Source of the DNA: Leptospira ilyithenensis
GTDB taxonomy: Bacteria > Spirochaetota > Leptospiria > Leptospirales > Leptospiraceae
Assembly: GCF_004771005.1 (NCBI RefSeq)
Contig: NZ_RQHV01000038.1
Span: 62,001-126,000 of the forward strand
Length of the DNA: 64,000 nucleotides
Direction: 5' to 3'
Every line of letters starts with the position of its first letter. Positions within the stretch are counted from its first letter, which is position 1. Position numbers and translations under genes: made by a program. Below are positions 36,291-47,770 of the stretch, in pieces. The notes under the pieces were generated by a model, which saw nothing but the letters and a program-made list of their open reading frames with translations, was not told the origin of the DNA and did not search any database.

Positions 36291-38350
36291 TGGGAATCTA
36301 CCAAGACATCAAAGACAAGTCCGAGTTATTCGAAGCTGTCGACAGAAGGTTGGGCCCTGACAAAGCAGGCTTGATTAAAAAAGCGTTTAATGTTGCCGAT
36401 AGGATGCACGATGGACAAAAAAGATTGTCAGGTGAGCCTTATATCATTCATCCTTTGAATGTTGCTTCCATTCTAGACGAACTGGGGTTAGATGAAAGGG
36501 CGATTGCAGCGGGTCTTCTTCATGATGTAGTGGAAGATACTGAATACTCAAAAGACGATATGGCGGGTGAATTCGGAGACGATATCGCCGATCTTGTGGA
36601 AGGTGTTACAAAAATCTCCGAAATCAAATCCCAATCCAAAGAAACGGAAGCTGCCGATAACATCAGAAAGATGTTACTTGCTACCATTAAAGACGTGCGG
36701 GTAATGCTGATCAAACTTGCAGACAAAACTCATAATGTCCGCACTCTTAAATTTCAACCCTTAGAAAAACAGAAACGAATTGCAAAAGAAGTATTGTCTC
36801 TTTATGCTCCGATTGCCGGAAGATTGGGAGTCTATAAGGTAAAGTTTGAATTGGAAGATTTGTCCTTTCAGTCGCTTCATCCTGACGAGTATCAGGAAAT
36901 AAAAAAAAGGGTAGCTGCTAAAAAATCGGAAAGAGACGAGTATATTGAAAAGATCAAAATCATTCTCAAACAAAGGTTAGCTGAAATCAATATAGATGCC
37001 AAAATCGACGGCAGGGCAAAACATTTTTATTCCATCTACAGGAAGATGGTTACAAAAGAAAAAACCTTTTCTGAAATCTTCGATTTACGAGCGGTTCGGA
37101 TCATAACGAATGAAATCAAAGATTGTTACGGTGTACTCGGAATCGTGCATACTCTCTGGACTCCCATTCCCGGTAGATTTAAAGATTATATAGCCACTCC
37201 CAAAACGAACTTATACCAATCCTTGCATACGACCGTCTTTGGTCCTGACGGTAGACCTATGGAAGTCCAGATTCGTACGAAAGATATGAATGCAATTGCA
37301 GAGAACGGAATCGCAGCGCATTGGGCTTACAAAGAATCCGCAAATATCAGCCGAACTAGTGCGATTTTGCAACAAGGGGTTGAAAACGCATTCCGAATGA
37401 AATGGCTCGAAGTTCTTAAATCCTGGCAGGATCCGAATTTGGATTCGAAAGAGTTTATGGAAGAGCTTCAATATGATTTGCACGAAGACGAAGTATTTGT
37501 TTTCACTCCCAAGGGAGAAATCGTTGAAATGCCGAAAGGTGCAACGGTTCTGGATTACGCCTTTCGAATTCACACGGATGTGGGGCTTCATGCCCGCGGC
37601 GGTAAAATCAACGGAAGAATGGTGACTCTTCGCACCGAACTTAAGTCAGGTGATCAAGTCGAGATCATTACGGAAAAGAATTCAAAACCTTCCCCTATTT
37701 GGCTTCGGATTGTAAAAACATCTTCCGCCAGACAGAAGTTACGTGCCTATTTCAGAAGAATCCAGGAAGAATCTCAAAAGGAAACAATTGCTTCCGTATT
37801 GGAAAACAGTGCTCCGGTCATTGATGAAAATACTTTAAAAGAAATTAAAAAAGTTAAAATCAAAAAGCCCGTTTCCAAAACAACAGGCACAAACAAACCG
37901 GAATCGAAAGAATTCGGTGTTTCTGTTGCCGGTTGGAATGATGTTCCCGTTCGGATTGCCAGTTGTTGTACTCCCATCCCGGGTGATGAAATTATCGGAT
38001 TTATCACCCGCGGTAGAGGTGTGAGCGTTCATAAGAAAGATTGTTCGACTGCGGAAAAACAAAAGGAATGGATGAAAACGATTCCAGTTCGCTGGGACGG
38101 TCCGGGTGAACCGATTCCACTTCAGATCGAGGTGCGTGCCAAAGATGTACAAGGGATTTATCTTTCTATGGTTGAGTCCATTTCCAATACAGAAACGAAT
38201 ATTCTGGAAGCAGGTGCGAGTTCCCATCCGAATGGGACGCTTACCGCCAAGTTTATGTTAGAGGTTGATCACTTGGATCAATTGAAAGAAATTTTGGAAA
38301 ACCTCAGAATGATCCAAGGCGTTGTGTTTGCAGAAAGAGTTAAAAAATAA
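36290..38350 (+). CDS. rel: Bifunctional (p)ppGpp synthetase/hydrolase Rel
   Basis: Controls the stringent response. The HD hydrolase motif HDVVEDT is at about residues 77-83. The synthetase domain has RFKDYIATPK, YQSLHT and EVQIRT; RxKD rather than ExDD marks the bifunctional Rel/SpoT class. TGS (about 390-450) contains VFVFTPKGEI, and a C-terminal ACT domain follows the CCTPIPGD segment. Length is 686 residues. It overlaps the nadC stop at its start and an amylase-family gene by 11 bases at its end. Confidence 0.97.
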   Translation: MGIYQDIKDKSELFEAVDRRLGPDKAGLIKKAFNVADRMHDGQKRLSGEPYIIHPLNVASILDELGLDERAIAAGLLHDVVEDTEYSKDDMAGEFGDDIADLVEGVTKISEIKSQSKETEAADNIRKMLLATIKDVRVMLIKLADKTHNVRTLKFQPLEKQKRIAKEVLSLYAPIAGRLGVYKVKFELEDLSFQSLHPDEYQEIKKRVAAKKSERDEYIEKIKIILKQRLAEINIDAKIDGRAKHFYSIYRKMVTKEKTFSEIFDLRAVRIITNEIKDCYGVLGIVHTLWTPIPGRFKDYIATPKTNLYQSLHTTVFGPDGRPMEVQIRTKDMNAIAENGIAAHWAYKESANISRTSAILQQGVENAFRMKWLEVLKSWQDPNLDSKEFMEELQYDLHEDEVFVFTPKGEIVEMPKGATVLDYAFRIHTDVGLHARGGKINGRMVTLRTELKSGDQVEIITEKNSKPSPIWLRIVKTSSARQKLRAYFRRIQEESQKETIASVLENSAPVIDENTLKEIKKVKIKKPVSKTTGTNKPESKEFGVSVAGWNDVPVRIASCCTPIPGDEIIGFITRGRGVSVHKKDCSTAEKQKEWMKTIPVRWDGPGEPIPLQIEVRAKDVQGIYLSMVESISNTETNILEAGASSHPNGTLTAKFMLEVDHLDQLKEILENLRMIQGVVFAERVKK

Positions 38351-39740
38351 ACCATTGGGATTGTTTTGCATTTAAGCTGAAAAACATTCCTTCCTGTTCT
38401 TTTTCCGAATCCGGTATTTGGAATGTTTCACCGCTCACTTGGTCAGTTAGGCTTTCCCTATAATACTCTTTCATGGGGATTCCGATTCTACCTGAGACGG
38501 GAAAGGTTTCCGGATTCCAGATCAACAATTCTTTTGCGGCTTCATGTTCCAGGATATAACAAAGTATCAAATCTGAAACAAACGTTTGTAAGGTTGGTAT
38601 CGTTCTTTCTATTTTCCCTTTTCTTTTTTGAATGATTTCAAAAGCTCTTTTGTAAAATTGTTCTACAAAAATCGAACCGGTTTCTTTTTCCATTCTACCC
38701 ATTTGCACTGGATTTTTTTTTAGATAACCTAGTTCCTGTTCTGCGTAATAAAGGATGATTCCCGGTAGAAAACTCAATACGGCAAAATAATCACATGATG
38801 AATTTCCGAAATGAGCGAACGCTCTTTTTTCATCGTGGTTCTCCAGGAAACGGATGGATTTGTTTTGGTAGTTCCTGTCAGCCTGCAAATGTTTTAAAAC
38901 TCCGGCACCGGAACTTTCCGAAAATCTGTCATACAGAGTTTTATCGTAGGTGCCTTCAAATCCCAAACATTGCAATTCATACTCCTTATCCCAATAGGCT
39001 TCTGCATAGAATTTGAAACCAGGATGGATGGATTTTATTTTATCAATCATTGTCTGCCAGTAGGGGAGCGATCGGATCCCATGAGTTCTTTCGAAAACAT
39101 CCGGCAGAGCTAACATCGCCATATCGCATCTCACTCCGTCACATAAAGAGGCGATCTCTATTAGAATATTCTTATGCAACCTTATCGTTTCTTCCTTTGA
39201 AAAATCCCATTGGACTGTATCCGTCCAACCGTCAAAAAAAGGATCTCTTCCGTGAACATACCTGTTTCCGTTTGTATGGAGAAACGAGTTATGATCGTTT
39301 TTTTCCGTTTTTAAAAAGCAGTCGGGAAAACGGTCTATATAAGGCGAATCGATGGAAAGATGGTTGGGAACAAAATCCAAAATCAGTTTTTTATTTTTCG
39401 AATGAAGCTCTTTCCTAAATGCAATGAGTCCTTGTTTAGAACTTACTTCGGGGTTCGGCTCATAAGAAAAAACCGCATAAGGAGATCCGATGACATCGTA
39501 ATCCTGGAAGTCATCCAATGCTTTCCGGTATTCTTTTTGTAAACCGGGATGAGTGCTCGCAATTCTTTCGGATGCGGGGCTTTTTTTCCAAATACCCATC
39601 GGCCAGATCTCGTCCGCAGTGAGAACGGAAGGATTTTCCCAAAAAGAATTGGGCATTTGGTCCAGTTTACATCGGTGCCTTCTACAAAAAATCCTTGAGT
39701 GGAACTCGTACAACCAGGTTTGATGGAAGGGGTGTTTCAT
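38340..39740 (-). CDS. GH13 alpha-amylase-family glycosidase
   Basis: A 466-residue TIM-barrel enzyme. The GH13 regions are in order: DFVPNHLS (region I), GVRCDMA with nucleophile Asp (II), FYAEAYWD with acid Glu (III) and ENHDEKRAF with the third Asp (IV). No signal peptide is seen, so it probably acts on cytosolic glycan. The start at 39740 (MKHPFH) is chosen because the longer frame would run into the divergent gene. It overlaps rel by 11 bases at its 3' end. Confidence 0.88.
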   Translation of the reverse strand: MKHPFHQTWLYEFHSRIFCRRHRCKLDQMPNSFWENPSVLTADEIWPMGIWKKSPASERIASTHPGLQKEYRKALDDFQDYDVIGSPYAVFSYEPNPEVSSKQGLIAFRKELHSKNKKLILDFVPNHLSIDSPYIDRFPDCFLKTEKNDHNSFLHTNGNRYVHGRDPFFDGWTDTVQWDFSKEETIRLHKNILIEIASLCDGVRCDMAMLALPDVFERTHGIRSLPYWQTMIDKIKSIHPGFKFYAEAYWDKEYELQCLGFEGTYDKTLYDRFSESSGAGVLKHLQADRNYQNKSIRFLENHDEKRAFAHFGNSSCDYFAVLSFLPGIILYYAEQELGYLKKNPVQMGRMEKETGSIFVEQFYKRAFEIIQKRKGKIERTIPTLQTFVSDLILCYILEHEAAKELLIWNPETFPVSGRIGIPMKEYYRESLTDQVSGETFQIPDSEKEQEGMFFSLNAKQSQWFIF

Positions 39741-39775
39741 AAGAGACGACCTAAATTCTTCTAGAAGGAAAATAA

Positions 39776-41602
39776 ATGCGCAAGCCCCTTTTGGTTTCAA
39801 AAATATTCGCAGCGGCGTTTCTGTTCGCTACCGTTTTTGTCCATTGTTCCGACTCTGACTCCGATTTCCCTGGCGGAAAGATTTCCAAACTCCCGGAAAT
39901 TCCTTGGACCGGAGATCTAAATTCCATCCCAGCGCTTCTTCGGGCAGCCAATCCTGCCGCAAGCGAAGATGCTAAAAAAGGGGGAAGGATTAGCATCTAT
40001 TCCCATCAATTCCCGAAGTCTTTGAATTATTATTTGGATCAATTCACTACCACCGCCAGAATATTTACTTCCATGTTCGAATCTTTGGTGATCTATCATC
40101 CTTTAACACTTGAACCTTATCCCAATTTGGCGAAATCCTGGAAGATATCAGCTGACAAGCGTAAGTTTACATTCTACTTGGATCAAAATGCAAAATGGTC
40201 GGATGGAAAATCCATCACTGCGGATGATGTGATATTTACTTATGATACGATCATGAACCCTGCAAATGCCACAGCAGTGTTTCGCATTTCCTTATCCCGA
40301 TTTGTAAAACCGGTAAAGGAAGATCAGTTTACAGTTAGCTTTGAAGCTAAAGAAGTGCATTGGAACAATTTTAATGATTTGGCATCTTCCATCCTGATTT
40401 TACCAAAACATCATTTCGATGGAAAAGATTTTAATAAGGAGAACTTCGAGTTTCCCGTCGTATCAGGTCCTTATAAATTGATTGAGTCTAAGAAAGGAAG
40501 ATATGTCAAATTGGAAAGAAGGCCGGATTGGTGGAAAAGAGCGTATCCGTTTCATAAAACCACCAATAACTTTGACCAGGTAGTTTATAAGGTTTATAAC
40601 GAAGAAGCCGTCGCCTTACAAGCATTCAAGAAAGGAGATATTGACGTATATCCCGTATATAAAGCTTCCGTTTGGGTAGAGGAGGCCAAGGGCGAGATAT
40701 TTGATAAAAATTGGATCGCAAAACAACGTTTTTTCAATTTAAAGCCGATCGGTTTTCAGGGTTGGGCAATGAATACCAGGAGAGAGATCTTTAGTGACAA
40801 ACGGGTAAGAGAAGCGATGGCGGTTCTTGTAGATCGCAAACTCATGATCGACAAACTTGCATATGGTGAATATGATCCTACAAACAGTTATTATCCAGAT
40901 TATTATTTCGGAGGAGAAAAAAATCCAAACACTCCTGTCGAATTCAATGTGGAAAAAGCGAGAAAGCTGCTTGCTGAAGCCGGATGGAAACCGAATGCAC
41001 AAGGTTTGTTGGAAAAAAACGGAAAACCTTTCAAGTTTACGATCTTGGACAGAGACAAAAGTACGGAAAAATATTTTACAGTCTTTTTGGAAAAAGCAAA
41101 GGAAGTAGGTATAGATGCTAATATTGAAACTACTGACTTGGCTGCATGGAGCGCTCGTGTAGATAAATACGATTTTGATATGACCTGGGCGGCTTGGGGT
41201 TCGGGAGTTTTCAAAGATCCTGAAGCACAATGGCATTCCAAGTATGCGAGCGAAGAAGGGCAACCCAATCTACCCGGCTTGAAAATTCCTGCTGTGGATG
41301 TGTTGATTGAAAAACAAAAGTCCGAATTCGATTTGAACAAAAGAAACTTTATTGTAAAAGAAATCGATAAGATCATTTATAAAGAATATCCTTATGTTCT
41401 TTTATGGCATTTACCGAGCACACGGATTTTGTATTGGAGAAAGTTTTCCGCTCCGAGTCTTCCTCTTGGAAAATACGGAACGGAAGATTTCGTCACCGAC
41501 TACTGGTGGTTTGACGAAGCTGCGGATTCCCAATTGAAAGAAGCAATCGCATCTCAAAAAGCTTTGGGAGAATACAAAGCAGTCGTTCCTTGGACTAAGT
41601 AG
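39776..41602 (+). CDS. ABC transporter substrate-binding lipoprotein, family 5 (peptide/oligopeptide type)
   Basis: A 608-residue periplasmic-binding protein. The start follows AGAAGGAAA. The signal ends in TVFVHC, a lipoprotein-like site. Family 5 marks include LEPYPNLAKSWKIS, WSDGKSITADDVIFTY, SGPYKLIE and LLWHLPSTRI. Usually part of an oligopeptide ABC transporter; no permease or ATPase genes are adjacent. The following kinase-fold gene starts one base after its stop, so the two may be translationally linked. Confidence 0.9.
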   Translation: MRKPLLVSKIFAAAFLFATVFVHCSDSDSDFPGGKISKLPEIPWTGDLNSIPALLRAANPAASEDAKKGGRISIYSHQFPKSLNYYLDQFTTTARIFTSMFESLVIYHPLTLEPYPNLAKSWKISADKRKFTFYLDQNAKWSDGKSITADDVIFTYDTIMNPANATAVFRISLSRFVKPVKEDQFTVSFEAKEVHWNNFNDLASSILILPKHHFDGKDFNKENFEFPVVSGPYKLIESKKGRYVKLERRPDWWKRAYPFHKTTNNFDQVVYKVYNEEAVALQAFKKGDIDVYPVYKASVWVEEAKGEIFDKNWIAKQRFFNLKPIGFQGWAMNTRREIFSDKRVREAMAVLVDRKLMIDKLAYGEYDPTNSYYPDYYFGGEKNPNTPVEFNVEKARKLLAEAGWKPNAQGLLEKNGKPFKFTILDRDKSTEKYFTVFLEKAKEVGIDANIETTDLAAWSARVDKYDFDMTWAAWGSGVFKDPEAQWHSKYASEEGQPNLPGLKIPAVDVLIEKQKSEFDLNKRNFIVKEIDKIIYKEYPYVLLWHLPSTRILYWRKFSAPSLPLGKYGTEDFVTDYWWFDEAADSQLKEAIASQKALGEYKAVVPWTK

Positions 41603-42688
41603 ATGCCGGAGGGAGAAAGCCGTTTCAAAACGATTAAGGATAAGGTCTTCTCCCTTTGGAATCAATACCCCAGGTGGGGAAAGATTCCTCAGTTTTTGGA
41701 ATTATTGGAAAAGGGACTGGATAAGGAACTTTTCCATGACCACGAAAAACAGGCGATTCCGATTCCCATCGAAGACCTTCCTGTTGACGAAGTCTTACGG
41801 CAATCCGGCTCTCTCAGAAAATTTTACGAGTGGGCCTTTCCTGTATCCCATGTATTCCGAATCACGCACCGATATAACAGAGAGTATTTGGACAATTTTC
41901 TTCCTCTGTCTCAGCAAGATTATATAGGAAGAGGTTCTTATAAATTTGTTTATAAACTTCCCTGGAATCAGGTAGTCAAAATCGGCAAATCTAAACTTCC
42001 TTCGGACGCTTTGTTCGGCTCCCTTTTCAAACAAGTGGGAAGAAATATGGATCAGTTTTTGAAGAAAGAAGAAATAGATTTAAAAAACTATCTTCAAAAA
42101 CAAACCATTTTCGAATCCAACAGGGATGAGATCGAATTCAAATTCAAACGATTGGGATTGGAAAGATTGCATTACTGGAAATTAAAATCTTTAATCCCCG
42201 ACTTGGTAATTCCTACCCGTTTTTTTATGGGGCTTCGCATTCGAAATACTCCATGGAAAGTCCCGTCTATCACTCTCACTCCTTGCGACCAGCAGACTTT
42301 GTTGCCCGGAAAACATCTGAAAGAGTTCACTATCAGAAATGAAAAACTGGATCAAAACGCGATTTTGGATAAATTTTTTCCCAAATGGAAATTGAATTTT
42401 GATACGCATCGTTTCGGAATCATTTCCCGTTCCAAATTGAAAAAGATTGCCGTGGATTTTAACCGGGTGATTGAAGTGACAAAGTTTCTCGCAGAAGAAG
42501 AAAAACTGATATTTGACGTACATGCCGAAAATATAATCATCACACTTCCCGACTTTGAACTGAAAATATTCGATTTTCATTTGTTTGACGACTTTCTTTA
42601 CGAACCTTCCGAAGAAAATCCGAATCCGGAAATGGATCATATCAAACTTATCGAAGAGTTCATTCGTTCTTTTGAATTGGATAAATAG
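41603..42688 (+). CDS. Atypical protein kinase-fold protein (YrbL-like)
   Basis: A 361-residue soluble protein of no assigned function. Around residues 107-128 a P-loop-like strand (YIGRGSYKFVYKL) is followed by a VVKIGKS segment that may hold the ATP-binding Lys. Near the C-terminus IFDVHAENIIIT and ELKIFDFH resemble a catalytic loop (HxxN) and a DFG-like motif, seen in YrbL and other atypical kinases. Both functional loops depart from the canonical HRD/DFG. It starts immediately after the binding-protein gene. Kinase activity is inference. Confidence 0.6.
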   Translation: MPEGESRFKTIKDKVFSLWNQYPRWGKIPQFLELLEKGLDKELFHDHEKQAIPIPIEDLPVDEVLRQSGSLRKFYEWAFPVSHVFRITHRYNREYLDNFLPLSQQDYIGRGSYKFVYKLPWNQVVKIGKSKLPSDALFGSLFKQVGRNMDQFLKKEEIDLKNYLQKQTIFESNRDEIEFKFKRLGLERLHYWKLKSLIPDLVIPTRFFMGLRIRNTPWKVPSITLTPCDQQTLLPGKHLKEFTIRNEKLDQNAILDKFFPKWKLNFDTHRFGIISRSKLKKIAVDFNRVIEVTKFLAEEEKLIFDVHAENIIITLPDFELKIFDFHLFDDFLYEPSEENPNPEMDHIKLIEEFIRSFELDK

Positions 42689-42698
42689 TTTTTTTGTT

Positions 42699-44288
42699 AT
42701 GATAAAATTGAAAAACTTTTTTGTGAGATATTCATTTTTTATTTTATCCGCAATTGGCATTGGGTTTGCCATTTATAAATCGTATTCTTTGCGTTGGCTT
42801 TGTGATGATGCATTTATCAGTTTCGTATATGCAAGAAACTTGGCGGAAGGGGCAGGGCTTGTATTTCAATCGGGAGAGAGAGTCGAAGGATATAGCAATT
42901 TTCTCTGGACGATTTTACTTTCTTTGGGAATCAAATTTTCCTTCTCTTCATTAAACATTTCCGTTCTCTTCGGTATCCTGTCTTTTTTCGGACTATTGGT
43001 TTATTTTTCCTTCCAAGAGAAAAATAAATATCCTGCTCTTCTCCTTCCTATTTTCACTCTCCATCTTTCTTTATTTTACCATAATTGGATTTTTGCAACG
43101 TCCGGTTTGGAAACCATGTGTTTTACATTTTTCTTAAGTGTTGCTTTGCGGGAATGGGAGAAAGATTCCAAATATACAGGAGCTCTGCTTGCTGTCGTCA
43201 GCTTGATTCGCCCGGAAGGAGTTTTGTTTTTCGGAATTCATTTTTTATCTAAATTCGATCAGATCAAATCCATTAGCCATCTCAAACAGACATTGTCCAA
43301 CTATCTCTTGTTACCACTTGGAGTCTTGGTCGGGATGGAGCTCTTGCGTATTGATTATTACGGAGAGATTTTGCCGAATACTTTTTATGCAAAGGCAAAT
43401 CATTCCGGTTATTTCACGCAAGGGATAGGCTATCTTCTCTATTGGTTTCGGGCTTATCCTATTTATACTTTGATTTTTCCTTTGGTTATTTGTTTACTCG
43501 GTAGAAATCTTTTCTATCGTAGGAGAAAAAGTTTTTTATCGACCGCAGTGCTTTTGTACATTGCTTATGTGATTTATATAGGCGGCGATTTTATGGGAAT
43601 GCGATTTTGGATTCCCGTTATCCCATATTTGTCCTGGATCGTATACACTCATACGAATGAATATTTGAAATTGATAAATTCTTCGGCAGCAAAGAATCAA
43701 ATTCTTCCGAAACAAAAGAAGATCTCGGCTTATCTTTTTTTATTTTTGTTTCTGATCTCTCTTGCGGTGTACATAGATCCTTTTGGGAAACAAAATTCAT
43801 TAGAGTCTACATGGAATGGAATCGGGGAAGAGAGAAGATTTTACGGGAACAAACTTACATTCGATAACGGTTATGATCGAAATTCTTTGAATGGCTTTCG
43901 AGTTGCATTTTTCGGAGCACAGGCTCATTTTATATACTGGATGCGCCCCGATTATGCATGGGAAGCGGAGACCGGCCTAACAGACAAAAGGCTTGCTCGT
44001 AAATCTACTAGTACTCGCGGGCGGGTTGGACATGAAAAAAACGCCAGTCTTCTTGAAATGAAAGAACGAAGATTGGATTTGGTCTTGGACGATCGTTTCC
44101 CTTCCGCTTCGTTGCCTTATATTACATACCAGTGGCGGGACTTTTCTTGGAAAATTATGGTGACTCATTACACTCCATTCAAGTTTTCTAATTTATGCGA
44201 ACGGGAACATTGGGATTGTTCCCCGCTTTACAAAGAGATCGCTCGGAGAAAAATGGACACATCAAAGGATATTGATTTTTTACAATGA
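42699..44288 (+). CDS. Multi-pass GT-C-type glycosyltransferase-like membrane protein
   Basis: A 529-residue protein with about ten hydrophobic helices. The first external loop has CDDAFISFVYARNLAEG and GERVEGYSNFLW, the acidic pair and motif seen in GT-C transferases that use lipid-linked sugars. The start at 42699 avoids an upstream open frame that overlaps the previous gene. The C-terminal ~100 residues, with Tyr/Trp-rich loops, are extracytoplasmic. Substrate unknown. It overlaps pgeF by four bases. Confidence 0.72.
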   Translation: MIKLKNFFVRYSFFILSAIGIGFAIYKSYSLRWLCDDAFISFVYARNLAEGAGLVFQSGERVEGYSNFLWTILLSLGIKFSFSSLNISVLFGILSFFGLLVYFSFQEKNKYPALLLPIFTLHLSLFYHNWIFATSGLETMCFTFFLSVALREWEKDSKYTGALLAVVSLIRPEGVLFFGIHFLSKFDQIKSISHLKQTLSNYLLLPLGVLVGMELLRIDYYGEILPNTFYAKANHSGYFTQGIGYLLYWFRAYPIYTLIFPLVICLLGRNLFYRRRKSFLSTAVLLYIAYVIYIGGDFMGMRFWIPVIPYLSWIVYTHTNEYLKLINSSAAKNQILPKQKKISAYLFLFLFLISLAVYIDPFGKQNSLESTWNGIGEERRFYGNKLTFDNGYDRNSLNGFRVAFFGAQAHFIYWMRPDYAWEAETGLTDKRLARKSTSTRGRVGHEKNASLLEMKERRLDLVLDDRFPSASLPYITYQWRDFSWKIMVTHYTPFKFSNLCEREHWDCSPLYKEIARRKMDTSKDIDFLQ

Positions 44289-45070
44289 TAGAAGATTCTC
44301 GCACCATTGAAGTTCCCTATGGCAAGATTCATTGTTTAACGCTCGGCAAAGATGCGTGGAAGGATACATTCCCCGGAGGTTCTTTTCCAAAAGAAGATGC
44401 AGGCTGGCAGTCTGCGACAAATATCATCGTTTCCAAATATACAAAACTTCCTACGGATAAAATCTTTTCCCTGCATCAGGTTCACAAAAGAGAGATTGCA
44501 TTGGTGGAATCCGGTCGGATATCGGATTGGATTCCAGACCCGTCCCATTTTGACGCGATCATGGAAGATCATTTTCCGAATGAATCGGATAAGGCGGGAG
44601 ACGGACTGGTTACTTTGCAGCCAAATACCGGTTTGGTGATTCGGTCTGCAGATTGTGTCCCGATCTTCTGTTATTCCAAAACAAAACCTATGATTGCAGC
44701 CTTACATTCCGGTTGGAAAGGGGCTTTGCTTGGAATCTCTGAAAAACTGATTCATTGGCTAAAGAGCCAGGGATTTACGGAAGAAGAGTTACAAGTGTTT
44801 GCCGGTCCTTCCATTTCCAAAAAGAATTATATCGTCCAATGGGATGTAGCAAAACATTTCATGAGCATGCCGCCCGGTGTTGTGATAGAAGCTCCCGGAA
44901 TGGGATACTTACTTGGTGTGAAAGAGGCAATTCTCGTTAGACTGAGAAAGGAATTTCACAATTTAGCGTTGGATCCGCAAAACAATGAAGTGTTCCTCTC
45001 TCCTAAGTACTTTAGTCATCGTTCGAAAGAAGAGGGAAGAAATTTTAATGTTATATTTTGGGAATCTTAA
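44285..45070 (+). CDS. pgeF: Peptidoglycan editing factor PgeF (YfiH, laccase-domain)
   Basis: A 261-residue cytosolic amidase-like protein that prevents L-Ser incorporation into peptidoglycan precursors; older annotations call it polyphenol oxidase. Metal and active-site residues are HQVH, SADCVPIF, LHSGWKG and FAGPSISKKNY. The ATG overlaps the GT-C gene stop (ATGA). The 3' end overlaps the convergent receiver gene by 20 bases. Confidence 0.9.
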   Translation: MIEDSRTIEVPYGKIHCLTLGKDAWKDTFPGGSFPKEDAGWQSATNIIVSKYTKLPTDKIFSLHQVHKREIALVESGRISDWIPDPSHFDAIMEDHFPNESDKAGDGLVTLQPNTGLVIRSADCVPIFCYSKTKPMIAALHSGWKGALLGISEKLIHWLKSQGFTEEELQVFAGPSISKKNYIVQWDVAKHFMSMPPGVVIEAPGMGYLLGVKEAILVRLRKEFHNLALDPQNNEVFLSPKYFSHRSKEEGRNFNVIFWES

Positions 45071-45461
45071 CCAGAGTTTCTTTTATCTTTTCCAGAATCT
45101 TTTCTCTTTTGATCGGTTTGATGATATATTCCATTGCACCGTGCTCCAATAGAGTTTTCACTACGCTGGGAGTATTTTCTTCCGAGATAAACATGATACG
45201 AGGCAATATCCCCATATCTTTTATATCCCAGAAAGCAGCATAACCGTCTACTTCAGGTAAAAAGATTTCGACGGTAATCAAATCAATTTGCTGTTTGTGT
45301 TCTTTGTACAATTGTAAAAGTTCTTTGCCGGTTTCTGCAATTCCAATGATCTTGAAACCTTCCGATTCCAAGATTTGTTGCAATTGTTTGGACTGAAACT
45401 TTGAGTTTTCCGCGATAAGTATATTATACGGTCTACCCGTTGGCGCTATTCCTGCTTGCAT
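45051..45461 (-). CDS. Receiver-domain protein with Asp-to-Glu phospho-site
   Basis: A single CheY-like domain, 136 residues. The conserved motif that normally reads V-D-I reads VEIFLPEVDG, so the phospho-acceptor Asp is Glu at E65. The metal-binding acidic pair is also altered (ILIAENS). The conserved Lys is kept in YIIKPIK (K115). Such changes give a constitutively active-like or phosphate-independent receiver. No output domain is present. It is convergent with pgeF. Confidence 0.85.
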   Translation of the reverse strand: MQAGIAPTGRPYNILIAENSKFQSKQLQQILESEGFKIIGIAETGKELLQLYKEHKQQIDLITVEIFLPEVDGYAAFWDIKDMGILPRIMFISEENTPSVVKTLLEHGAMEYIIKPIKREKILEKIKETLVKIPKI

Positions 45462-45482
45462 ATGTCCCTCTGTCCTAATTCT

Positions 45483-47766
<2,284 letters not shown>

Positions 47767-47770
<4 letters not shown>

